Shown: positions 36,039-43,799, numbered from the stretch's first letter. The stretch: DNA of 64,000 nt from Acetobacter estunensis (GCF_019083805.1 NZ_JAHRDV010000005.1:62001-126000); one strand, 5' to 3'. A program made the numbers and translations. Notes: generated by a model from the sequence alone, not told the origin.

Positions 36039-36804
36039 TCTGGTCAGAGACATGGCCCGCGATCTTCGGCACGCTCTCGATCCGGTGCTGTTTGCGCGGG
36101 AACGGCTCGGGTTTGAACCTGATCCGTGGCAGGCCAATGTCCTTGGTTCGACCAGAAACCGGATACTGCTCAACTGCACCCGGCAGGCCGGAAAGACGAC
36201 CACAACATCCGTGCTCGCACTCCATACGGGGATGTATCACGCGAATTCTCTGATTTTGCTGTTCTCGAAGGCCCAGCGGCAGAGTTCAGAACTTCTGGCC
36301 AAGGTGCAGACACACATCAATACGATGGATGGGCCGCCGAAGCTGCTGAAGGAAGCTGCCACCGAGATCAAGCTGGCCAATGGTTCGCGCATTGTCAGTC
36401 TGCCGGGCGATGGAGACAACATCCGTGGGTATTCTGCTCCGAACCTGATCGTGGAAGATGAGGCGGCGTTCGTACATGACAGCCTGTACGAAGCATTTTT
36501 GCCGATGCTGGCCACCTCGAACGGCCGATTGGTGCTGATGTCCACTCCAAATGGCAAACAGGGGCATTTCTATAATGCCTGGGCGGGTGGAGATCCCAAG
36601 TGGCAGCGTGAAAGCGTCACCGCCGAACAGGTTTCGCGCATCAGCCCCGAATATCTTGAGGACATGCGTTCTGAGTATGGCCCGTGGAAATTCGAGCAGG
36701 AATTCCATTGCAAGTTTGTTGAGGCCGACGATCAGTTTTTCAGTGATGAGGCAATCGAACGCGCATTCTCGCGTGATGTGCCTCTCCTCGAACTCAATTT
36801 CTGA
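36031..36804 (+). CDS. Terminase large subunit, ATPase half
   Basis: 257 residues with the packaging ATPase motifs: adenine region DPWQANVLGS, Walker A NCTRQAGKTTT (48-58), Walker B plus catalytic Glu NLIVEDEAAF (138-147), coupling motif MSTPNG (170-175). It ends with a stop just after KFEQEFHCKFVEADDQFFSDEAIERAF, the point where a normal TerL enters its nuclease domain. The nuclease domain is encoded separately at 37228-37944; together they total 495 residues, the usual TerL length. Confidence 0.85.
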   Translation: MADLVRDMARDLRHALDPVLFARERLGFEPDPWQANVLGSTRNRILLNCTRQAGKTTTTSVLALHTGMYHANSLILLFSKAQRQSSELLAKVQTHINTMDGPPKLLKEAATEIKLANGSRIVSLPGDGDNIRGYSAPNLIVEDEAAFVHDSLYEAFLPMLATSNGRLVLMSTPNGKQGHFYNAWAGGDPKWQRESVTAEQVSRISPEYLEDMRSEYGPWKFEQEFHCKFVEADDQFFSDEAIERAFSRDVPLLELNF

Positions 36805-36811
36805 GGTGACC

Positions 36812-37228
36812 ATGCAGATACGACGTCTTTTCTTATCCGGTGCCATGAATCTCGCTGCGACTGAAACCGGTCCCGGTGGTGTGAGCGGTGCAATTGCGGT
36901 GCCAGCGGCGCCCATTCATGGATTAGCCAGTGTGACTTTTCCTGAGTGTGACGCCGGTGCTGGCCTACTGGTCAGCAATGACGGCTCTTCTCCGCTTTCT
37001 CTTTGGTACGTCTCTGGAGAAACTGAGCCTCCCGTTGTTCCGGATGGAGCACGTGCGAATGGCGGCCGGATTACTATTCAGCCCGGTGCACAGGAGGTGC
37101 TGACCGATTGTGTCGGGGCTGTAGGCGTCACTTATCAGGGCGGTCCTTTTGCAGTCGTGCCGGGCACGTTGCATTACGCTGGCTTCGAGGATCCGGCTGA
37201 TCATCCGGCCGCCACGGTGATGCTTTGA
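36812..37228 (+). CDS. Unknown protein inserted between the two terminase halves
   Basis: 138 residues, ATG at 36812 seven bases after the ATPase-half stop (GAGGTGACC as ribosome site). Gly/Ala/Pro/Val-rich beta-type sequence (ISGxTxP-like segments such as GGVSGAIAVPAAPIHGL and GVTYQGGPFAVVPGTLHYAGF), suggesting a small virion or decoration-type fold, but no family recognised. Its stop overlaps the nuclease-half start (TTGATG), so the three genes are coupled. Confidence 0.65.
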   Translation: MQIRRLFLSGAMNLAATETGPGGVSGAIAVPAAPIHGLASVTFPECDAGAGLLVSNDGSSPLSLWYVSGETEPPVVPDGARANGGRITIQPGAQEVLTDCVGAVGVTYQGGPFAVVPGTLHYAGFEDPADHPAATVML

Positions 37229-37944
37229 TGACCCGACCTTACACGGAGATTGTCGAAGATCGGCGTGTCATCACTGATGGCGAGCTAGAAAGTTACTCTG
37301 TGGGTCTGGATCTTGGGAAAAGTCAGGATTTCACGGCGCTCTGTGTGACGGAGGTTTTGGCGTGCGAACGTCAGCGCTGGCAGAGAACCAAGTTTGATGC
37401 AAAGGCAGGGATCGTGGAGCGCCGCGGTGTGCGTCGATACCGGGTGGTAAATCTGCACCGCTATCCACGCGGGACATCGTATCCCGACATCACACGCTCG
37501 GTTCAGAGCATCCTTCAGCAGCTTCCGGCCTCACCCTATGGCGCCCATCTGTTTGTGGACCGAACGGGTGTTGGCGCACCGGTTGTGGATGCCATGCGTG
37601 AGATGGAGCTGAGACTGACAGGAATCTCGATCACGGGTGGGTCAAAAGTCAGCCGTCCAAAGCCAGGGGAAGCCAATGTTCCCAAATCTGTTCTGGCTAG
37701 CTTGCTTGATGTCGCATTCGCGGAGGATCGCCTTGCATTGACCTCTCATGCCAGTGCTTCAGATGCCCTTCGACACGAGTTGCAGAACTTCCGTGTGAAG
37801 AAAACGGCACATGGCAACGAGACGATGGAGGCATGGCGCGAAGGCATACATGACGATCTTGTGCTGGCCACAGCCCTCGCCATTTGGGGCGCTGAAAACC
37901 GACCGTGGCCGCGACCTGCCATACAATGGAGTATGGGCCGTTGA
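37228..37944 (+). CDS. Terminase large subunit, nuclease half
   Basis: 238 residues with the RNase-H-like nuclease fold of TerL: SVGLDLGKSQDFTALCV (first acidic residue Asp28), HLFVDRTGVGAPVVDAM (Asp111) and EGIHDDLVLATALAIW (Asp209/210). These three acidic positions are the metal site that cuts concatemeric DNA during packaging. No ATPase motif is present. Two complete and coupled genes argue for a functional split, or alternatively a TerL broken by insertion of the 138-residue gene. Confidence 0.82.
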   Translation: MTRPYTEIVEDRRVITDGELESYSVGLDLGKSQDFTALCVTEVLACERQRWQRTKFDAKAGIVERRGVRRYRVVNLHRYPRGTSYPDITRSVQSILQQLPASPYGAHLFVDRTGVGAPVVDAMREMELRLTGISITGGSKVSRPKPGEANVPKSVLASLLDVAFAEDRLALTSHASASDALRHELQNFRVKKTAHGNETMEAWREGIHDDLVLATALAIWGAENRPWPRPAIQWSMGR

Positions 37945-38414
37945 GTATCGCTGCCATTGATCCGGGCAACTCTGGCGCCATCGCCATCCTGTCTGCGGAC
38001 GGTCACCTGATCGAAGTTCTCGACATGCCCACCGTCACCATCACGGTGTCTGGGAAGCAACGTAGGATCGTCTCTGCCCCATTGCTGGCGACGATGCTGC
38101 GTATCCACGATCCATCGGAAATCTGGCTGGAGCAGGTGAGCACGCGCCCGGGCGAGGGAAGCGTGGGAGCGTTTGCCTTTGGTCGTGGAGTTGGCGTGAT
38201 CGAGGGAGTGACGGCGACCCTTGGTAAGCCTCTCACCACAGTGCGACCGAACGTGTGGAAGAAAGCGATCTCCTGTCCGGCCGACAAGGGCGGAGCGAGG
38301 GCGCGCGCGATGCAGCTTTTCCCGACCGCCGCCGACCAGTTCAAGCGGGTGAAGGATGACGGGCGAGCTGAGGCAGCATTGATCGGGGCTTATGCCTGCC
38401 GACTCAGCCGATAA
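37926..38414 (+). CDS. RuvC-like Holliday junction resolvase, phage type
   Basis: 162 residues. N-terminal SIAAIDPGNSGAIAIL gives the first catalytic Asp, IWLEQVSTRPGEGSVGAFAFGRGVGVIEG the Glu, and KRVKDDGRAEAALIGAYA the C-terminal acidic cluster, the RuvC/RNase-H pattern of phage-encoded resolvases. It would resolve branched DNA before packaging. It overlaps the terminase nuclease gene; start is the ATG at 37926 or TTG at 37941. Confidence 0.85.
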   Translation: MEYGPLSIAAIDPGNSGAIAILSADGHLIEVLDMPTVTITVSGKQRRIVSAPLLATMLRIHDPSEIWLEQVSTRPGEGSVGAFAFGRGVGVIEGVTATLGKPLTTVRPNVWKKAISCPADKGGARARAMQLFPTAADQFKRVKDDGRAEAALIGAYACRLSR

Positions 38415-38425
38415 ATACGTTGCCT

Positions 38426-38448
38426 GTGATACTGAAAAATAGTATCAC
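38426..38448. promoter_or_regulatory. Operator of hicAB
   Basis: GTGATACT-GAAAAAT-AGTATCAC, perfect 8-bp arms, ending 6 bases before the hicA start. A TTGCCT -35-like box lies at 38420-38425. Suits autorepression by HicB. Confidence 0.65.
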
Positions 38449-38454
38449 CTATCC

Positions 38455-38709
38455 ATGAAAGCCAAACATCGCCGCACGCTGGAGCTGATCTTCAAGCGTC
38501 CCGTTTCTGGCAATGTGCCATGGTCCGACATCGAAGCTCTGTTCATTGCTCTTGGTGGTGAGGTGTCGGAACGGGAAGGCTCCCGCATTGGCGTGTTCCT
38601 GTTTGGAGAAATCCGGGTGTTCCATCGCCCGCACCCCAAACCGGACACCGACAAGGGCGCTGTTGCAGCGGTGCGAAAATGGCTTGAGCAGAATGAGGTG
38701 ACGCCATGA
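38455..38709 (+). CDS. hicA: HicA mRNA interferase toxin
   Basis: 84 residues with a double-stranded-RNA-binding-like fold. The catalytic histidine sits in EIRVFHRPHPKPDTDKGAVAAVRKWLEQ, the HicA signature. It is slightly longer than the classical 60-residue HicA but matches the larger form used with RHH-type HicB. Overlaps hicB by 4 bases. It sits at the end of the element beside attR, where it could stabilise the element or act in defence. Confidence 0.88.
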   Translation: MKAKHRRTLELIFKRPVSGNVPWSDIEALFIALGGEVSEREGSRIGVFLFGEIRVFHRPHPKPDTDKGAVAAVRKWLEQNEVTP

Positions 38710-39038
38710 ACAACATGATGGAGATAAGCGGCCATCGGGCCGTCATTCAGTTTGATCCTGAGATTGGCCTGTTCCGGGGCGAGTTCATCGGTCTCAATGG
38801 CGGGGCTGACTTTTATGCCGATAGTGTGGAAGGCCTTCGGCAGGAAGGGGAAACGTCCCTGCGCGTCTTTCTGGAGATGTGCGCCGAGAAGGGTGTGGAG
38901 CCAATGAAGCACTATTCCGGCAAGTTCCAGGTGCGTCTGCCGCCTGATGCGCATGCCCGAGCCGTCGAGATGGCCGCGGCTCGTGGCGTCAGTCTGAATC
39001 GTCTTGTTCAGGATGCACTGGAGCAGGCTGCTGGCTGA
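38706..39038 (+). CDS. hicB: HicB antitoxin
   Basis: 110 residues. N-terminal degraded RNase-H-like HicB domain (FDPEIGLFRGEFIGLNGGADFYADSVEGL) and a C-terminal ribbon-helix-helix (GKFQVRLPPDAHARAVEMAAARGVSLNRLVQDAL). Neutralises HicA and probably binds the dyad at 38426-38448. Confidence 0.9.
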   Translation: MNNMMEISGHRAVIQFDPEIGLFRGEFIGLNGGADFYADSVEGLRQEGETSLRVFLEMCAEKGVEPMKHYSGKFQVRLPPDAHARAVEMAAARGVSLNRLVQDALEQAAG

Positions 39039-39159
39039 GAATCGTCTCTCCAAGCCCCAGAACGGCGCTCAGAATGTCAGTCCTCAAGAGGGACAACATG
39101 CAGGGCGAGGTTGTACTTCTTGCCCACAACACTTTGATTTTATTGGATAAATACCAGGT

Positions 39160-39176
39160 AACTGGTGGAGCCAATC
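39160..39176 (+). repeat. attR core within the tRNA-Ala 3' end
   Basis: AACTGGTGGAGCCAATC, identical to 25089-25105. The element supplied the last 14 bases of the tRNA, keeping it intact. Confidence 0.85.
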
Positions 39177-39238
39177 GGGATCGAACCGACGACCTCCTGA
39201 ATGCCATTCAGGCGCTCTCCCAACTGAGCTATGGCCCC
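39163..39238 (-). tRNA. tRNA-Ala (GGC)
   Basis: Minus-strand cloverleaf: acceptor GGGGCCA/TGGCTCC (one G-U), D arm GCTC...GAGC, anticodon stem CCTGA/TCAGG with loop ATGGCAT (anticodon GGC), T arm TCGGTTCGATCCCGA region, encoded CCA at 39163-39165. Integration target of the element. Confidence 0.95.
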
Positions 39239-39331
39239 CCACAACGCGAGCCATACGACTCTCGTTGAAGTGGAAGGCCGTATAACCCGCTCGATGACAC
39301 CTGACAAGCCTTTCCTGCCAACCAGCGGGAA

Positions 39332-39985
39332 TTATTTCCGCAGCATCTCCATATCCCGCAAAGCTGCCAGAAGCGGCAGCATGGGCAGCCCAAGAATGGC
39401 GTCGTGCGTGCCTTCGATCCGCTCGAAGAACTGGATCCCCGGTCCTTCCAACCGATAACTGCCCACACAGTGCAGGCATGCTCCACCATCGGCCGCGAGG
39501 CATGTCTCCATCGCAGCATCGGAAAAATGCCGCATAGTCAGGGTGGGGGTCGAGACATGCCGCCACAGGATATGCCCATCCCGGCACAGGACCACCGCGC
39601 TGTGCAGGTGATGCGTCCGGCCCCTTAGAGCCACAAGCTGTCCGCGCGCCGCCGCATAGGTAAGAGGCTTTTCGAACCATACGCCGTCACAGGACAGCAT
39701 CTGGTCGGCACCGATCACCAGAGCACCGGGATGATCTCTGCTTACGGCAAGAGCCTTGGCCTGCGCGAGTTCCAGCGCCACGGCCTGCGCGCTCTGCCCA
39801 CTAGCTTTTCCATGATCGCGAACCGGACTTTCCTCCACCTGCGCCGGACAGACCGCAAAGGGCAGGCCGCTTGCTTTCAGCAGCGCCTGCCGGGCGACTG
39901 AACCGCTGGCCAGAATCAACCGCACTCCAGATGCAAGCAAAGACGACTCCGGTACTTCTGAAAGCAAAGAATTCGAGTCGGCCAT
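39332..39985 (-). CDS. Maf-family nucleoside triphosphate pyrophosphatase
   Basis: 217 residues. Typical Maf N-terminus LILASGSVARQALLKASGLPF, then VIGADQMLSCDG (conserved Asp) and RTHHLHSAVVLCRDG. Maf proteins hydrolyse non-canonical or pyrimidine NTPs and their overexpression blocks division. The ATG at 39985 was chosen; a start at 40039 would enter the GTAC-rich gap. In several Alphaproteobacteria maf lies close to oriC. Confidence 0.92.
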   Translation of the reverse strand: MADSNSLLSEVPESSLLASGVRLILASGSVARQALLKASGLPFAVCPAQVEESPVRDHGKASGQSAQAVALELAQAKALAVSRDHPGALVIGADQMLSCDGVWFEKPLTYAAARGQLVALRGRTHHLHSAVVLCRDGHILWRHVSTPTLTMRHFSDAAMETCLAADGGACLHCVGSYRLEGPGIQFFERIEGTHDAILGLPMLPLLAALRDMEMLRK

Positions 39986-40375
39986 TCTTTTGTCCTCTTC
40001 ACACGTGCCTGTACGTATGGGCGCTCTCAGGATCAGCACCCGTTGGTACTTCTGTGAGTACCATATCCAGTACCTTGTACCGCCCTGGGGTACATGGGGA
40101 TGGTACGGACATCCTCAGCCTGAAGTACCGAGTACCGTGGACAGAGGGTACATCTTCAGAAACTGTGAATTGTACACAGCCCCCTGCGGAGGATTTCTGG
40201 ATAACCCGAAAAAACCCTGTCTTTCCAGATGCCTGAAATCTGTACACATCGGGGGAAAAGCGGGGTACTTTTTCGGAAAGATGGGTACCCCGTCATCCAC
40301 AGGCCCAAGTACCTTCTCATCATTTCCTTATCTTTCTTTATTCGTTAGAGATGATGACGATCACTCAAGGCAGGA
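39986..40375. other. Candidate chromosomal origin (oriC): GTAC cluster between maf and hemE
   Basis: 390 bases between divergent maf and hemE. GTAC occurs 15 times (40011, 40046, 40058, 40070, 40077, 40090, 40103, 40125, 40132, 40148, 40172, 40242, 40265, 40285, 40309), ten of them in 40046-40151 at 7-, 12-, 13-, 16- and 22-bp steps, mostly as GGTAC or GTACC. DnaA-box-like sequences are TCATCCACA (40293) and, reversed, TTATCCAGA (40197-40205). An AT-rich tract (TTATCTTTCTTTATTCG, near 40327) abuts hemE. In Caulobacter and Rickettsia the origin lies next to hemE. Confidence 0.6.
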
Positions 40376-41464
40376 ATGGCAGGACACACGGTGACCACAA
40401 CGCACGGGACAGACGAACGCAGACGGCTCCTTCGCACGCTCAGGGGCGAGGCCACCTGGCCGCCTCCAGTGTGGCTCATGCGTCAGGCGGGTCGCTTTCT
40501 GCCCGAATTCCGTGCCCTCCGCGCCAAAGCCGACTTCATGACGCGCTGCATGACGCCAGATATGGCCACCGAAATCACGCTCCAGCCCGTCCGACGTTTT
40601 GCAATGGACGGCGCCATCCTGTTTTCGGACATTCTCGTCCTTCCATGGGCCATGGGCCAATCTCTCGAATTCATCGAAAAACGCGGTCCTGTTCTCACAC
40701 CGATCCGTAGTGAGGCCGATCTTGCTCGGCTCGATCCGCAAAGAGTGGCCGAACGCACGGAACCCGTGATGGAGACCTTGCGTCGTCTGCGAAAGACATT
40801 GAAGGAGCCGGTCGGGGCGGCCGCGGCGGAAACCGTGACGCTGATCGGTTTTGCCGGCGCTCCCTTTACCGTCGGGTGCTATATGGTCGAGGGCGGTGGC
40901 TCGAAGGAGTTCGCCCAGACGCGCCTGATGGCGTATCGTGATCCCGCGCTGTTCGATCGGCTCATGGCCACGCTCACGGAAAGCACGGCTCAGATGTTGT
41001 CAGACCAGGTGGATGCCGGGGCGCAGGCGATCATGCTGTTCGACTCATGGTCCGGCCTTCTGCCACCCAACGAGTTTCGGCGGCATGTCATCGCCCCCAC
41101 GCGCCAGATCGTCGCTTATCTGAAAAATCGTCACCCGAATGTGCCTGTAATCGGGTTTCCCCGACTGGCGGGCGTGATGGCACCTGAATATGCCCGTGAG
41201 ACGGGTGTGGACGCCATGGCGCTCGACACGGGATCGGATCTGACCATTGTGGCGGAACAGGTGCGTCCGGATCTGGTGCTTCAGGGAAATCTCGATCCGA
41301 TCTCCGTCCTTGCGGGAGGAGAGTCCATGCGTAGGGAAGCACTTGCCATTCGTGATTCCATGAAAGGCCGTGCGCATGTTTTCAATCTCGGCCATGGCGT
41401 TCTGCCTGAGACGCCGACTGAGCATGTGGGTGATCTCGTGAACACAATCCGGACTATTGGCTGA
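40376..41464 (+). CDS. hemE: Uroporphyrinogen III decarboxylase
   Basis: 362 residues. Decarboxylates uroporphyrinogen III to coproporphyrinogen III in heme synthesis. Signature PPVWLMRQAGRFLPEFRA near the N-terminus, FSDILVLPWAMG with the catalytic Asp, and GFAGAPFTVGCYMVEGGGS, with NLGHGVLPETP near the end. Ribosome site AAGGCAGG before the ATG. Overlaps the HAD gene (ATG within its stop) and forms a hemE-HAD-hemJ transcript. Confidence 0.97.
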   Translation: MAGHTVTTTHGTDERRRLLRTLRGEATWPPPVWLMRQAGRFLPEFRALRAKADFMTRCMTPDMATEITLQPVRRFAMDGAILFSDILVLPWAMGQSLEFIEKRGPVLTPIRSEADLARLDPQRVAERTEPVMETLRRLRKTLKEPVGAAAAETVTLIGFAGAPFTVGCYMVEGGGSKEFAQTRLMAYRDPALFDRLMATLTESTAQMLSDQVDAGAQAIMLFDSWSGLLPPNEFRRHVIAPTRQIVAYLKNRHPNVPVIGFPRLAGVMAPEYARETGVDAMALDTGSDLTIVAEQVRPDLVLQGNLDPISVLAGGESMRREALAIRDSMKGRAHVFNLGHGVLPETPTEHVGDLVNTIRTIG

Positions 41465-42162
41465 TGGTATCAGCACTTTCCGCGCAGGGTTCCTTGCGGC
41501 TCGTCATTTTCGATTGCGATGGTGTGCTTATCGACAGCGAAGGCACGAGTTGCCGTCTCGTGGCACAGGCGGCGCGTGAAGCCGGTTATGACGTGCCGGA
41601 GAGGGACGCCGTCGCTACATTCGGTGGCAAGGCTCTTGTCGAGATCAAGAAAGAAATCGAAGCCCACACAGGCCATCGATTGCCCGATAATTGGGCCATC
41701 AGTCTGCGTGATCGGTTTGTCGAGGCTTTCCGGTCCTCGGTCGAAGTGATCGACGGTGTGCATGACATGCTCAAGGCCATAGATCGGCTGGGTCTACCCA
41801 TGCGTGTCGGATCGAATTCCTCCATGCTGGAGATGGAGGCGAAGTTTACCCCTACCGGTCTGGCCGATCGGCTGGCGGGATGTATCCATTCGGCCGCTGA
41901 CATGCAGGCGCCCAAACCTGCGCCCGATGTCTATCTCCATGCTGCGGCCGAAGAAGGGGTGCTGCCTGAACAGTGCGTCGTGCTGGAAGACAGCGATACC
42001 GGTGCCCGGGCCGCCCTGCTCGCGGGTATGACGTGTGTGCTTTTTCGTCCGGCGCATGAACCGGCTCCCGAATGGCCCGGACTGGTGCGCATCAGCCACC
42101 TTTCCGAGTTTGCGCCCTTGTTGAAGAAGGCTCTTCAAGCGCAGGGGCGTCTGCCCTCATGA
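41464..42162 (+). CDS. HAD-superfamily hydrolase (phosphoglycolate phosphatase/beta-PGM type)
   Basis: 232 residues. HAD motif I VIFDCDGVLIDSEG, motif II VGSNSS, motif III KPAPDVYLHA, motif IV VLEDSDTGARAALLAGM, with a helical cap between motifs I and II (subfamily IA). Substrate unknown; sugar-phosphate or phosphoglycolate are typical. Coupled by 1- and 4-base overlaps to hemE and hemJ. Confidence 0.88.
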   Translation: MVSALSAQGSLRLVIFDCDGVLIDSEGTSCRLVAQAAREAGYDVPERDAVATFGGKALVEIKKEIEAHTGHRLPDNWAISLRDRFVEAFRSSVEVIDGVHDMLKAIDRLGLPMRVGSNSSMLEMEAKFTPTGLADRLAGCIHSAADMQAPKPAPDVYLHAAAEEGVLPEQCVVLEDSDTGARAALLAGMTCVLFRPAHEPAPEWPGLVRISHLSEFAPLLKKALQAQGRLPS

Positions 42163-42608
42163 TGATGGCGCTTCTGCCGTGGTATCCTTGGATCAAGGCG
42201 TTTCACGTCATTTCGATCATCGCCTGGATGGCGGCGATGTTCTATCTGCCACGGCTGTTCGTCTATCATTGTCAGGTGGCGGCAGGCTCACCGGAGAGTG
42301 AGCGATTCAAGATCATGGAGCGCCGACTTCTGCGCGCGATCATGACGCCGGCCATGCTGTCTTCGCTGTTTTTCGGAGGGCTTCTGGCTGCCCTGCCGGG
42401 TGTCATCAACTGGCACTCTGGCTGGTGGCATGTGAAACTTCTTTGCCTTGTCGGAATGTTTGCCTTTCATGGCGGCTGCGCAAAATGGCGCTCAGCTTTT
42501 GCGCGTGATGCAAATGTTCATTCCGAGCGATTTTACCGAATGATGAACGAAGTTCCGACGCTTTTGATGATTGTCATTGTCATCATGGTGATCGTTAAGC
42601 CTTTCTAA
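42159..42608 (+). CDS. hemJ: Protoporphyrinogen IX oxidase HemJ
   Basis: 149-residue integral membrane protein with four hydrophobic helices. WIKAFHVISIIAWMAAMFYLPRLFVYH contains the invariant His and Arg/Tyr of the HemJ (UPF0093) family, and WWHVKLLCLVGMFAFHGG the later conserved Lys and His. It oxidises protoporphyrinogen IX in heme synthesis. Three successive in-frame ATGs (42159, 42162, 42165) are possible starts. Heme genes in one transcript with hemE supports the call. Confidence 0.93.
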   Translation: MMMALLPWYPWIKAFHVISIIAWMAAMFYLPRLFVYHCQVAAGSPESERFKIMERRLLRAIMTPAMLSSLFFGGLLAALPGVINWHSGWWHVKLLCLVGMFAFHGGCAKWRSAFARDANVHSERFYRMMNEVPTLLMIVIVIMVIVKPF

Positions 42609-42754
42609 TTTGTAATAAAAATTACATCATAGAGTGCATAAGTCTTACATTTCGTAGCAATGTTGCAGTTTTCCTGCCACGAATGGGTGGTGATGTTGGG
42701 AGCAGACAGTGATGAGGTCTCAATCCTCGTCGCTCAATACAAGGACAGGATAAT

Positions 42755-43246
42755 ATGAAGCGCAGCTTTCTTGCTATGATTCCCATGACCATGCTTGCGT
42801 TTGGTGCTGTGGCATCAGGCAATGCCATCGCGGCACCGGGGAACCCGCCTCCGCCGCCGATGTGCGGCGGTTCGCATGGTTTCCCCATGTTGCATGGAGT
42901 TGATCTAACAGCTGAGCAGAAAACGTCACTGAAGAAAATCTTCAAGGACGGCCATGAAAGCGGCAAGGCCCTTCACGCTCAGGAACGCACCCTGCACGAT
43001 CAGATCGCAAACCAGCTCATGACACCGGGAAAGATCGATCGCAGCCAACTCGACAGTCTGGTGCAGCAGCAGTCTGCCCTGCACGCGAAGGAAGAAGCCG
43101 CACGTATCGACACGGCTGTAAAGATCCACGACCTCCTGACGACCAAGCAACTGACGGAAGCCAAGGATCGGCAGGACAAGATCAAGGCTCTGATGGATCA
43201 GATTCACCAAATCGATCATCCCGAGCACGACGATCAGGACGACTGA
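42755..43246 (+). CDS. Spy/CpxP-like periplasmic protein
   Basis: 163 residues with a signal peptide (MKRSFLAMIPMTMLAFGAVASGNAIAA). The mature part starts with a Pro/Gly-rich stretch, then an all-helical domain with LTAEQKTSLKKIFKDGHE and later IDRSQLDSLVQQQSALHAKEEAARIDTAVKIHDLLT, the LTxxQ helical-hairpin pattern of Spy/CpxP chaperones. Tail rich in His/Asp (HQIDHPEHDDQDD) may bind metal. Single gene followed by a strong terminator. Confidence 0.8.
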   Translation: MKRSFLAMIPMTMLAFGAVASGNAIAAPGNPPPPPMCGGSHGFPMLHGVDLTAEQKTSLKKIFKDGHESGKALHAQERTLHDQIANQLMTPGKIDRSQLDSLVQQQSALHAKEEAARIDTAVKIHDLLTTKQLTEAKDRQDKIKALMDQIHQIDHPEHDDQDD

Positions 43247-43280
43247 TTGGTTGTTCCTTCATTCATGAGGGCGTGACAGA

Positions 43281-43322
43281 AGAAGGCTCTTTCCATCCCG
43301 CAAGATTTGGAAAGAGCCTTCT
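43281..43322 (+). terminator. Terminator after the Spy-like gene
   Basis: AGAAGGCTCTTTCCA / TGGAAAGAGCCTTCT, a perfect 15-bp stem, with a TTCTTTT tail. Confidence 0.9.
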
Positions 43323-43382
43323 TTCTTTTCAGACTGATATTGTCGTAAATGTTCGCAATTTCTTGTTCATGATATGTTCAGT

Positions 43383-43733
43383 CTACGATCCGTGCGTCTC
43401 CTTTATGTCGCTGCCTTTTGCGTCCGATGCTGGAGGGGCAGGTGATGGGTCCTGACCTTCCGAGGGTTTGCGATCGACCGGAAAAGAGTTGGCGTTCCAT
43501 CCCCGTGCCTGTGCCAGAGCGCTGACGATCCGGTAAAACCCGGCCCAGCGTGAGGTGGAAGTCGGGGGCTTCCAGAACCGCACGGCCAACGCACAACTGG
43601 CGATGATGAACGATACGATGGCCGTTGCCGTGGCAAGCTCGGACGATGGAATCAGTTGAAGAATGAAAGTGATGGCGCTGGTCACGTCCATTGACGAAAG
43701 AATGCTCCCCGAAATTGTGTGCGCAGCCCACAT
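43383..43733 (-). CDS. Small membrane protein of unknown function
   Basis: 116 residues from the ATG at 43733 (a GTG two codons earlier is possible). Two hydrophobic segments, AITFILQLIPSSELATATAIVSFIIASCALAVRFW (about 20-55), then an amphipathic domain and a Pro/Ser/Asp-rich tail. A second long minus-strand frame over the same bases lacks protein-like composition. Not recognised; follows the CorA-like gene on the same strand. Confidence 0.6.
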   Translation of the reverse strand: MWAAHTISGSILSSMDVTSAITFILQLIPSSELATATAIVSFIIASCALAVRFWKPPTSTSRWAGFYRIVSALAQARGWNANSFPVDRKPSEGQDPSPAPPASDAKGSDIKETHGS

Positions 43734-43799
43734 GGCCACCGCACCCGGAAAGCACGTCTAGCTGTCCTCGTCCGCAATTTCCGTCGGGAAGAGATGAGG

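Larger units (their letters stand above)
25089..39176. mobile_element. Integrated phage-satellite-like element in tRNA-Ala (about 14.1 kb)
   Basis: Bounded by a 17-bp direct repeat, with a tyrosine integrase just inside the left end and the reconstituted tRNA-Ala at the right end. In order it carries: integrase, a decayed relaxase, regulators, a prim-pol/RepA replication module with iterons, a TerS-like protein, a split TerL, a RuvC-like resolvase and HicAB. No portal, protease, major capsid, tail, holin or lysozyme gene is visible. Size and module order resemble phage-inducible chromosomal islands; a shrunken prophage is the main alternative. Confidence 0.85.

Noticed and set aside
25089..39176. 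Reading the element as an intact prophage
   Set aside because: No portal, protease, major capsid, tail or lysis genes can be recognised in any of its frames.
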